Positions 1-5,420 of a stretch of 14,292 nucleotides of DNA are shown here, piece after piece. Every line of letters starts with the position of its first letter. The first letter of the stretch is position 1. A model generated the notes under the pieces. It made no database searches and had not been told where the DNA came from. It worked only from the letters and a program-made list of their open reading frames with translations. The position numbers and the translations under genes were made by a program. Origin of the DNA: Rubrobacter sp. (GTDB lineage: Bacteria > Actinomycetota > Rubrobacteria > Rubrobacterales > Rubrobacteraceae); contig JACDFX010000009.1 of assembly GCA_013815575.1 (NCBI GenBank), positions 1 to 14,292 on the forward strand. The letters run 5' to 3'.

Positions 1-285
1 CAGGATCTTACGGTCCAGGTCTATCTCCGCCAGACGCAGGCCGTGGATCAGCTGCGAGTAGGACATTCCGTGTTCGCGGGCGCCGGCGTTGATGCGTTGG
101 ATCCAGAGCGAGCGGAAGTCCCGCTTGCGCTGCTTACGCCCCTGGTAGGCGTAAACCCCGCTCTTCCACACCTGCTCTTTGGCCCGCTTGTACGAGCTGT
201 GCTTGGTGCCCCGGTAACCTTTGGCCTGCTCCAACACCTTCCGGCGCTTCTTGCGGGCGTGAACGCTCCTGGCGGCGCGTGCCAT
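1..285 (-). CDS. rplT: 50S ribosomal protein L20 (partial, C-terminus off the window)
   Basis: Large-subunit ribosomal protein L20, an early 23S rRNA-binding assembly protein. In enterobacteria it also represses its own operon. The 95 visible residues begin [20 protein letters not shown] and continue with the very basic helix and the conserved block ending [20 protein letters not shown], which is typical of L20. The usual length is about 115-120 residues, so roughly 20-25 residues lie beyond base 1. The ATG follows the rpmI stop codon with no gap (TAG-ATG), and its ribosome-binding site (GGGGGTGAGG) sits inside the last codons of rpmI. L35 and L20 are therefore probably translationally coupled. 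Identity is secure; only the 3' end is missing. Confidence 0.97.
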   Translation of the reverse strand, partial: MARAARSVHARKKRRKVLEQAKGYRGTKHSSYKRAKEQVWKSGVYAYQGRKQRKRDFRSLWIQRINAGAREHGMSYSQLIHGLRLAEIDLDRKIL

Positions 286-483
286 CTACCTCACCCCCAG
301 CAGACGCTTGATCTTCTTCTCGTCGGATGCGTGGATAACGGTCTCGGTGTTGAGCCGCCGCTTGCGGTTCCTGCTTTTTTTCTCCAGGATATGGTTGTGG
401 CCGGCCCGGCGTCGCTTGAGGCGGCCCTTTTTGCCTACCTCAAAGCGCCCGGCAGCGCCCTTGTGCGTCTTCATCTTCGGCAT
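286..483 (-). CDS. rpmI: 50S ribosomal protein L35
   Basis: Small, very basic large-subunit ribosomal protein of 65 residues, the usual family length. It starts MPKMKTHKGAAGRFEV, has the expected central run GHNHILEKKSRNRKRRL, and ends in KKIKRLLGVR. The ATG is preceded by a strong Shine-Dalgarno (GGAGG, 4-5 nt spacing). It lies between infC and rplT, the universal order. The 107-nt gap from the infC stop contains a possible RNA pseudoknot (listed separately) that could control this start. Expression of L35 and L20 is probably tied because the stop of this gene abuts the start of rplT. Confidence 0.98.
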   Translation of the reverse strand: MPKMKTHKGAAGRFEVGKKGRLKRRRAGHNHILEKKSRNRKRRLNTETVIHASDEKKIKRLLGVR

Positions 484-519
484 TTTTCCTCCGCGTTTCG
501 TCTAGCCGTTTATCTACAG

Positions 520-567
520 AGAGGCTCGCGGCACGGGAGTTGAAGCCGGTTCGCCTCTGCGGAACCG
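520..567 (-). promoter_or_regulatory. Candidate H-type pseudoknot in the infC-rpmI spacer
   Basis: On the minus-strand RNA, CGGTTC (567-562) can pair with GAACCG (552-547). The 9-nt loop contains AGAGGC (558-553), which can pair with GCCTCT (525-520) about 30 nt before the rpmI ribosome-binding site. This gives two 6-bp stems in H-type pseudoknot order. An alternative is a longer bulged hairpin with an AGAG tetraloop. E. coli L20 is known to repress rpmI-rplT through a pseudoknot in the same region of the operon. That the structure here does the same job is inference. Confidence 0.4.
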
Positions 568-590
568 TGAGAGTGTATCAAACTGTTGCT

Positions 591-1196
591 TTACCCGCGA
601 GCCGCCCTCTCGCGCCGGCTGCCCGAGCGCTGCGGCTCCGGCTCCGGTTGCGGCTCCTCGGCCTCCGTCTCTTCCTTGACGACCTTCTTGGGGGACATGA
701 CCATGATCATGTTCCGGCCGTCCAGGTTCGGCTGGCTCTCGATGCGCCCGAGCTCGTCGAGGTCTTCCGCCAGACGCCTCAGGAGCTTCTCGCCCAGCGC
801 CGGGTGCTGCACCTCGCGGCCCCGGAACATGATCGTGACCTTCACCTTGTCCCCGCCGCGCAGGAAGCGCTCGACGTGGCCGCGCTTGGTGTTGAAGTCG
901 TTGTCCCCGATCTTGGGCCTGAGCTTGATCTCCCGCACGTTGACGTTGACCTGCTTTTTGCGCGCGGCCTTGCGGGCCTGCTCTTTCTGGTACTTGAACT
1001 TGCCGTAGTCCATCATCCGGACCACCGGCGGGTCCGCATCCGGCGCGACCTCCACGAGGTCGAGGTCCTCTCGCTCCCCGTAGTCGATCGCCTCTTTGAT
1101 GTGCTTGATGCCTAGCTGCTCGCCGTCGGCCGCGATCAGTCGGACGCTCCGCGCCCTGATCTGGCCATTTATTCGCGGCTCTTCTTCAGTCGCTAC
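591..1196 (-). CDS. infC: Translation initiation factor IF-3, non-canonical start codon
   Basis: IF-3 binds the 30S subunit, checks start-codon/initiator-tRNA pairing and prevents premature subunit joining. Conserved N-domain residues are clear: EPRINGQIRARSVRLI, then DGEQLGI, DLDLVEVAP and MMDYGKFKYQKE. The C-domain follows with ELRPKIGDND-like residues, the VKVTIMFRGREVQHPALG block and DGRNMIMVMSP. The tail after that is acidic, Pro/Gln- and Arg-rich, and probably disordered. The first ATG/GTG/TTG in frame (GTG at 1055) lies 47 codons inside the conserved N-domain, so it cannot be the true start. The frame is open upstream to a TGA at 1214-1212. I placed the start at GTA (1196-1194), 9 nt after the Shine-Dalgarno GAGAGGAG, which gives V-A-T-E-E-E-P-R-I-N; the family typically starts 3-5 residues before PRIN. 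AUA at 1172-1170 is an alternative. Gene identity is certain; the exact start is not. Confidence 0.88.
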   Translation of the reverse strand, partial: VATEEEPRINGQIRARSVRLIAADGEQLGIKHIKEAIDYGEREDLDLVEVAPDADPPVVRMMDYGKFKYQKEQARKAARKKQVNVNVREIKLRPKIGDNDFNTKRGHVERFLRGGDKVKVTIMFRGREVQHPALGEKLLRRLAEDLDELGRIESQPNLDGRNMIMVMSPKKVVKEETEAEEPQPEPEPQRSGSRRERAARG

Positions 1197-1205
1197 TGTA
1201 CACCA

Positions 1206-1226
1206 CTCCTCTCAAAACCCTGTTTT
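1206..1226 (-). promoter_or_regulatory. infC ribosome-binding site abutting a small hairpin
   Basis: On the minus strand the Shine-Dalgarno GAGAGGAG occupies 1213-1206. Directly upstream is AAAAC-AGG-GTTTT (1226-1214), a 5-bp stem with a 3-nt loop. The strong SD with no AUG/GUG/UUG in frame behind it is the evidence that initiation occurs here on an unusual codon. The hairpin is weak by itself and its role is speculative. Confidence 0.45.
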
Positions 1227-1300
1227 CGGGGCCGCTCGTAATTCCCTTACCGTATTCTGTCTCTGCAACGGAAGGAAGGCAAACCCCAACTACACCTGGG

Positions 1301-1330
1301 ATTATACCCCTCGCCCGCCACCCGTGTCTA
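1301..1330 (-). promoter_or_regulatory. Internal promoter for infC-rpmI-rplT
   Basis: Minus strand: TAGACA (1330-1325, five of six to TTGACA), an 18-nt spacer, then a perfect TATAAT (1306-1301). The -35 box starts 7 nt after the thrS stop codon. Predicted transcription start is near 1294, giving a leader of about 100 nt before infC. This would uncouple infC-rpmI-rplT from thrS. It is the best sigma-70-type promoter in the window. Confidence 0.65.
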
Positions 1331-1337
1331 TATGAAA

Positions 1338-3251
1338 CTATTCTCGCGAACGCACCTGCTCCAGGACCGCCTCCACAAAAGTCCCCACGTCCAGTTCTTC
1401 TTGCTGCTTCTCGCCCCGGCGGCGCACGTTCACGGTCCCGGCTTCGGCCTCGTTGTCGCCCACGATGAGGAGGTACGGTATCTTCTGCCGGGCGTTCTCC
1501 CGGATCTTCTTCTGCATACTACTCTGCGCGTCATCCACCTCGACCCGGATGCCAGCTTCTCCTAGCCGGCGCGAGACCTCGCGGGCGTAATCGTTGTGCC
1601 GGTCGGCGACGGGGATGACGACCGCCTGCACGGGCGAGAGCCACACCGGGAACGCCCCGGCGTAGTGCTCTATGAGGACGCCGAGGAACCTCTCCGTGGA
1701 GCCGGTAACGGCGCGGTGCAGCAGCACGGGCGTGTGCTCTTTGTTGTCCTCTCCGACGTATTCGCACCCGAGACGCAGCGGCTGAAGGAAGTCGACCTGG
1801 ATCGTGGAGAGCTGCCACTCCCGGCCAAGCACGTCTTTCGCCATAAAGTCCGCTTTGGGCCCGTAGAAGGCTGCCTCTCCGGCCTCCTCGTCGTAGTCGA
1901 TCCCGGCCGCGTCGAGTGCTTCGCGGAGTTCTTGTTCGGCCCTGGCCCACTTCTGCTCGTCGGCAATGTACTTGCTGTCGTCCGGGTCGCGCATGGAGAG
2001 CTGGACCCGGTACTCGTTGAACCCGTAGGTGTCGAGCACCTCGCGCACTATTTCGAGAGCCCGGGCGAACTCCTCCTGGACCTGGTCCTCGGTGCAGAAG
2101 ACGTGGGCGTCATCCTGGGTGAGGCTCCGCACCCGGGTGAGGCCGTTCAGCTCGCCGCTCTTCTCGTAGCGGTAGAGCGTGGCGAACTCCGCGTAGCGCA
2201 GGGGCAAGTCCCTATAGGAGTGGGCCCTGGAGTTAAAGAGCGTCATGTGGCTCGGGCAGTTCATTGGTTTGAGCCTGTAGCGAGTCTCACCCTCGACCAT
2301 CGGGGGGAACATGGAGTCCACGTAGTGCTCCAGGTGCCCGCTCTTCTCGTAGAGCGACTCGTTGACGAGGTGGCCGGTCCAGACGTGGTCGTAGCCGTGG
2401 CGGGTCTGAACGTCGCGGACGTAGCCCTCCATGAGATGCCGGAGCATCTCGCCCTTGGGCAGAAAGAGGGGGATGCCCCCGCCGACGTCCGGCGAGAAGG
2501 TGAAGAGGTCGAGGTCCTTGCCGATCTTGCGGTGGTCCCTCGCCCTCGCCTCTTCCAGACGCCTCAGGTAAGCCTTGAGCTCCTTCTCCGTCGGCCAGGC
2601 GGTACCGTAGACCCGGGTGAGCATGGTGTTCTTCTCGTCCCCGCGCCAGTAGGCCCCGGCTATGTTCTGCAGCTTGAAGGCCCCGAGCCGGCCCGTGCTC
2701 TGGACGTGCGGGCCGCGGCAGAGGTCGAAGAACTCGCCCTGGCGGTAGACGGTTATGTCCCCGTCTTCGAGGCCCGCGATGATCTCACGCTTGTACGGGT
2801 TGTCCTCGTAGAGCCGCTCCGCCTCACCTTTAGAGATCTCCTCGCGGGTGACGGGCAGGTCGCGGGCGGCGATCTCGCGCATCCTCTCCTCGATGCGCGG
2901 CAACTCCTCGTCGGTGATGCGCCCCTCGACCTCGACGTCGTAGAAGAAGCCGTTCTCTATCGGCGGCCCGAGGGTCAGCTTACTGCCCGGAAATAGCTCC
3001 ATGATGGCCTGAGCCATGGCGTGGGCCGTGGAATGCCGGAGCACTTCGAGGCCCTCCGGGGAGTCCTTCGTGAGCACCTCGAACAAGCCTCCCCCGTCGA
3101 TTGGCGCCTCCAGGTCCACGACCTCCCCGCCGAGCTTCGCCACCACGGCGTCGCGGGCCAGTCGCGGGCCGATGCTCTCGACCACGTCACGGGCCCTGGT
3201 GCCTGGTTTTACCTCTAACTGCTTGCCGTCTGGAAGGGTAACGGAGGGCAT
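1338..3251 (-). CDS. thrS: Threonine--tRNA ligase
   Basis: Charges tRNA-Thr with threonine in the cytoplasm. The 637-residue length is normal for the full bacterial enzyme. An N-terminal TGS domain (about 1-62, MPSVTLPDGKQLEVKPGTRA) is followed by the editing domain with HSTAH (H73, H77) and CRGPH (C178, H182), which deacylates Ser-tRNA-Thr. The class II core has MNCPSHM (C332), DDAHVFC (H383) and LLHRAVTGSTERF (H512), matching the E. coli zinc ligands Cys334/His385/His511. The C-terminal anticodon-binding domain runs from about residue 540. The ATG has a GGGAGG ribosome-binding site 3 nt upstream. It is first in the thrS-infC-rpmI-rplT operon. I see no T-box leader upstream. All key residues are present, so it should be active. 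Confidence 0.97.
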   Translation of the reverse strand: MPSVTLPDGKQLEVKPGTRARDVVESIGPRLARDAVVAKLGGEVVDLEAPIDGGGLFEVLTKDSPEGLEVLRHSTAHAMAQAIMELFPGSKLTLGPPIENGFFYDVEVEGRITDEELPRIEERMREIAARDLPVTREEISKGEAERLYEDNPYKREIIAGLEDGDITVYRQGEFFDLCRGPHVQSTGRLGAFKLQNIAGAYWRGDEKNTMLTRVYGTAWPTEKELKAYLRRLEEARARDHRKIGKDLDLFTFSPDVGGGIPLFLPKGEMLRHLMEGYVRDVQTRHGYDHVWTGHLVNESLYEKSGHLEHYVDSMFPPMVEGETRYRLKPMNCPSHMTLFNSRAHSYRDLPLRYAEFATLYRYEKSGELNGLTRVRSLTQDDAHVFCTEDQVQEEFARALEIVREVLDTYGFNEYRVQLSMRDPDDSKYIADEQKWARAEQELREALDAAGIDYDEEAGEAAFYGPKADFMAKDVLGREWQLSTIQVDFLQPLRLGCEYVGEDNKEHTPVLLHRAVTGSTERFLGVLIEHYAGAFPVWLSPVQAVVIPVADRHNDYAREVSRRLGEAGIRVEVDDAQSSMQKKIRENARQKIPYLLIVGDNEAEAGTVNVRRRGEKQQEELDVGTFVEAVLEQVRSRE

Positions 3252-3273
3252 TTGCCTCCCTTCGGTCGGCGCC

Positions 3274-3306
3274 GTCAGCTATCAGCTTTTAGCTGTCAGC
3301 TTGACG
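3274..3306 (+). repeat. AGCT-type interspersed repeat, copy A
   Basis: Contains the 15-base core GTCAGCTATCAGCTT (3274-3288), followed by TTAGCTGTCAGCTTGACG. It includes the small inverted repeat CAGCT-TTT-AGCTG, and CGTCAGCT is nearly inverted in AGCTTGACG. It lies 22 nt upstream of the thrS start, in the 5' untranslated region. The core recurs at 3396-3410 (opposite strand) and 12224-12238. Confidence 0.65.
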
Positions 3307-3348
3307 ATTCGCGTGTGATCGTTGTCGGACGAGCATTCTGCTAGAAAG

Positions 3349-3357
3349 ATGCTACCA
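3349..3357 (-). promoter_or_regulatory. Possible extended -10 promoter for thrS
   Basis: Minus strand TGGTAGCAT (TG-N-TAGCAT; the hexamer is four of six to TATAAT). At 17 nt spacing the -35 position is AAGTCA, a poor match. The hexamer overlaps one arm of an imperfect dyad at 3332-3353 (AGCAT...ATGCT). thrS may instead be read through from the tRNA cluster. Weak evidence. Confidence 0.25.
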
Positions 3358-3393
3358 GGAACTGCGGCGGGTGACTTTTCCAGAGTCGGAAGG

Positions 3394-3428
3394 AGAAGCT
3401 AATAGCTGACCGCTGATTGCTGACAGCG
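3394..3428 (-). repeat. AGCT-type interspersed repeat, copy B
   Basis: On the minus strand it reads GTCAGCAATCAGCG followed by the core GTCAGCTATTAGCTT (3410-3396), identical to copy C and one base different from copy A. It lies between the tRNA cluster and thrS and is preceded on the minus strand by the 3428-3442 hairpin. Confidence 0.65.
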
Positions 3429-3442
3429 GGGCCGAAGGCCCC
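3428..3442 (-). terminator. GC-rich hairpin after the tRNA cluster, no U-tract
   Basis: GGGGCC-TTC-GGCCCC: a perfect 6-bp GC stem with a 3-nt loop, starting 5 nt after the tRNA-Val 3' end. There is no following run of T, so it could be a processing or pausing element, or a 3' boundary, rather than a standard intrinsic terminator. Confidence 0.35.
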
Positions 3443-3447
3443 AAAAG

Positions 3448-3519
3448 TGGGCGATAGTGGATTCGAACCACTGACCTCCTCCGTGTCAGGAAGGCGCTCT
3501 CCCCCTGAGCTAATCGCCC
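3448..3519 (-). tRNA. tRNA-Val (GAC)
   Basis: A complete cloverleaf of 72 nt. Acceptor GGGCGAT pairs with ATCGCCC, D-stem GCTC/GAGC, anticodon stem CCTTC/GGAGG with loop CTGACAC (anticodon GAC, reading GUC and GUU), and T-stem AGTGG/CCACT with loop TTCGAAT. The discriminator is A. The 3' CCA is not encoded, so it must be added by the nucleotidyltransferase. It is the last of three co-oriented tRNA genes, 26 nt after tRNA-Cys. Confidence 0.97.
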
Positions 3520-3545
3520 GTGTTCTCTGGGCGGGCCTCTCCGAG

Positions 3546-3616
3546 AGGCGGCACCCGGAGTCGAACCGGGGTGCAGGGTTTTGCAGACCCTTGCCTAACC
3601 ACTCGGCCATGCCGCC
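3546..3616 (-). tRNA. tRNA-Cys (GCA)
   Basis: A 71-nt cloverleaf. Acceptor GGCGGCA pairs with TGCCGCC, anticodon stem AGGGT/ACCCT with loop CTGCAAA (anticodon GCA), and T-arm CCCGG-TTCGACT-CCGGG. The discriminator is U, the identity base expected for tRNA-Cys. CCA is not encoded. It lies between tRNA-Gly and tRNA-Val, a common actinobacterial order. Confidence 0.97.
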
Positions 3617-3633
3617 GATCGGCCCGCGGCCAG

Positions 3634-3706
3634 AGCGGAAGACGGGATTCGAACCCGCGACCCCCACCATGGCAAGGTGATGCTCTACCAGCTGAGCTAC
3701 TTCCGC
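3634..3706 (-). tRNA. tRNA-Gly (GCC)
   Basis: A 73-nt cloverleaf. Acceptor GCGGAAG pairs with CTTCCGC, D-arm GCTC-AGCTGGTA-GAGC, anticodon stem TCACC/GGTGG with loop TTGCCAT (anticodon GCC, reading GGC and GGU), and T-arm GCGGG-TTCGAAT-CCCGT. The discriminator is U. CCA is not encoded. It is the first gene of the three-tRNA transcript, a few bases from its predicted start site. Confidence 0.97.
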
Positions 3707-3716
3707 GTGCCGCATT

Positions 3717-3745
3717 AATTTAGCACGGCCCATTTGCTCTTACAA
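3717..3745 (-). promoter_or_regulatory. Promoter of the tRNA Gly-Cys-Val cluster
   Basis: Minus strand: TTGTAA (3745-3740), a 17-nt spacer, then TAAATT (3722-3717) with an upstream TG in extended -10 position (TGCTAAATT). The predicted start is near 3710, only a few nt before tRNA-Gly. The TAA of the -35 box is also the stop codon of the GtrA-family gene, so promoter and coding end share bases. Confidence 0.5.
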
Positions 3746-4201
3746 GCGACCGTTAAACCACCTCTTTTCGGAGAACACCACGTAGCGCAGGATGAAAAAG
3801 CTGATCACGGACGCCACCACGACCGAGACGATCTTGGCCACGTTCCCAACCAGGTAGGCGGGTATGTCCGTGTCGACCAGGAGCGGCCGAATGAGCACCC
3901 AGAACAACGCGCTGCTGATGCTAATGTTGATGAGCGCCTGGACAAAGAACAGCGTGCCCTGCCGCAGGTTGTGCTCCGCCCGCCCCCGGAAAGTCCACAA
4001 CGTGTTCCCTACATAACTGTTCACGTTCGCCAGCACGAGCGCGACGGCGTTGTAGAGCACGAGCACCGACACCTCACGGGTCGGCTGCAGCCACAGGAAG
4101 AGGTTCAAAACCCCAATGTCCACCACCGCATTGGACAGCCCGACGAGGGAGAACTTCGAGAACCGGATTCCCCCGCTCTTGAGCTTCTCGCGCTTGCTCA
4201 C
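3740..4201 (-). CDS. GtrA-family integral membrane protein
   Basis: A 153-residue protein with four predicted membrane segments (about 16-37, 48-68, 82-105 and 117-143) and basic ends. The FSLVGLSNAVVDIGVLN block near the N-terminus and NSYVGNTLWTF in the loop after the second segment are the hallmarks of the GtrA/DPMS family. Members are thought to help move polyprenyl-linked sugars across the membrane or to anchor sugar transferases; the exact job here is unknown. The start is GTG, and GTGA is shared with the TGA stop of the GT4 gene (4-nt overlap), which argues for coupled translation and a shared substrate pathway. The C-terminus ends FSEKRWFNGRL, typical of the family. The family call is firm; specificity is not. 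Confidence 0.9.
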   Translation of the reverse strand: MSKREKLKSGGIRFSKFSLVGLSNAVVDIGVLNLFLWLQPTREVSVLVLYNAVALVLANVNSYVGNTLWTFRGRAEHNLRQGTLFFVQALINISISSALFWVLIRPLLVDTDIPAYLVGNVAKIVSVVVASVISFFILRYVVFSEKRWFNGRL

Positions 4202-5319
4202 ACCGTCGCCAACGCCTCTTCGTAGTACCCGCGCAGGACCCGGGTGGCCGTACCCCAGTCCCGGGTCTCCGCGGTGGCCCGGGCCCCCTCGCGGAGCCGG
4301 GCCCGCAAGTCTGCGTCCGTCAGGACCCGGCGACAGGCCGAGACGAGCGATGCCGGGTCGCCCGGCTCGTACAGCAGGCCGCTCTCACCGTCCGTGACGA
4401 CCTCGTGGGAGGCTCCGGCCCGCGCGGCGACGACGGGCAGCCCCGACGAGAGCGCCTCGAGCATCGCCAGGCCCAGCGTCTCCGTCGTGGACGGAAAGAC
4501 CAGCGCGTCCGCCGATGCGTAGGCCGCGGTGAGCTCCGCCCCGCGCCGCGTGCCGGAGAAGACCGCCAGCATTCCGGCGAACTCTTCTTCCAACTCCCCG
4601 CGTGCCGGGCCGTCGCCCACGAGGGCGAGCCGGACGTCGGGCATCGCGCGCAGCACCTCCTTCAGGCTGCCGATGCTCTTTTCACGGCCCAGCCGGCCGA
4701 CGTAGAGCAAGACGGGGGCGTCGGGGCGACCGCCGGAGAGTTTGACGCGCCACTCATGCGAGCGTTTGTCCGGATGGAAACGCGTGGTGTCCACACCCTG
4801 GGGCCAGACGTGGAGGCGTTCGACGCCGTTCTCGCTCAGGTACCTTCGCGTGGTCTCGGAGGTGCAGAGGTTGATCTGCGCCCTGTTATGCAGCGTCCGC
4901 GTCCACCAGCGCCCTGCCCTCTCGCCTACCCCGAGACCGTAGAACTGGGCGTAGGTCGTAACGTTCGTGTGGTAGGAGGCGACGAGCGGGACCCCCAACC
5001 GGTGGGCATAAAAGGGGGCGCCGCTTCCGAGAACGAACGGGTTGACGGCGTGGATCAGGTCAGGCTTGAACTTTTTGAGGGCCAGCCCGACGCGCGGGTT
5101 GATGGGCGCGAGCTTTATCTGCGGGTACGGGGGGAACGGCACGCTCGCGACGCGGTGGATCGGCACGTCGTGGTAGTAGGCCGGCCCCTCGCCGTAGCTC
5201 GGGGCGATCACCATCATCTCGTCGCCCACCTTCAGGAGCTCGTCTATGCTGCTCCGCAGCCGCGTGACGACGCCGTCCAGCGCCGGCACGAAGGTCTCCG
5301 TAAAGATCGCGATCCGCAT
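4198..5319 (-). CDS. GT4-family glycosyltransferase (GT-B fold)
   Basis: A 373-residue retaining glycosyltransferase. The N-terminal domain starts MRIAIFTETFVPALDGVVTR with the acceptor-side glycine loop, and SYHTNV lies at 115-120. The C-terminal donor domain has LYVGRLGREKSI (205-216), VGDGPAR and the EX7E motif ETLGLAMLE (E280, E288), which binds the sugar nucleotide in GT4 enzymes. It resembles the family branch containing mycobacterial mannosyltransferase MgtA and plant SQD2, so the acceptor is probably a lipid; donor and acceptor cannot be read from sequence. There is no signal peptide or membrane segment, so it is probably cytoplasmic or membrane-peripheral. The ribosome-binding site is weak (GGGACGAG). 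The 3' end overlaps the GtrA gene; IDH ends 101 nt upstream. Confidence 0.92.
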   Translation of the reverse strand: MRIAIFTETFVPALDGVVTRLRSSIDELLKVGDEMMVIAPSYGEGPAYYHDVPIHRVASVPFPPYPQIKLAPINPRVGLALKKFKPDLIHAVNPFVLGSGAPFYAHRLGVPLVASYHTNVTTYAQFYGLGVGERAGRWWTRTLHNRAQINLCTSETTRRYLSENGVERLHVWPQGVDTTRFHPDKRSHEWRVKLSGGRPDAPVLLYVGRLGREKSIGSLKEVLRAMPDVRLALVGDGPARGELEEEFAGMLAVFSGTRRGAELTAAYASADALVFPSTTETLGLAMLEALSSGLPVVAARAGASHEVVTDGESGLLYEPGDPASLVSACRRVLTDADLRARLREGARATAETRDWGTATRVLRGYYEEALATV

Positions 5320-5420
5320 CTCGTCCCGAAAACCCCGGCCTACCCCCGGTCCCGCGCAGGGCGGCGGGCAGACGCCCGGCCCGGGTCACGCGCGGTTCCG
5401 GTGGAGAGCATCGGTTACGT

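Noticed and set aside
1596..2996. 466-codon open frame on the plus strand opposite thrS
   Set aside because: Shadow of GC-rich codon bias in thrS; no domain, no start signals, and thrS is certain on the other strand.
3252..3447. T-box riboswitch in the thrS leader
   Set aside because: I could not find the conserved T-box sequence or a terminator/antiterminator pair; the spacer is filled by repeats and a short GC hairpin.
3448..3706. tRNA genes as integration sites of a mobile element
   Set aside because: No integrase, no duplicated tRNA 3' end and no foreign-looking composition next to the cluster.
3341..3733. Open frames across the tRNA cluster, including one with peptides resembling common misannotated proteins
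   Set aside because: They translate tRNA genes; three complete cloverleaves explain the sequence.
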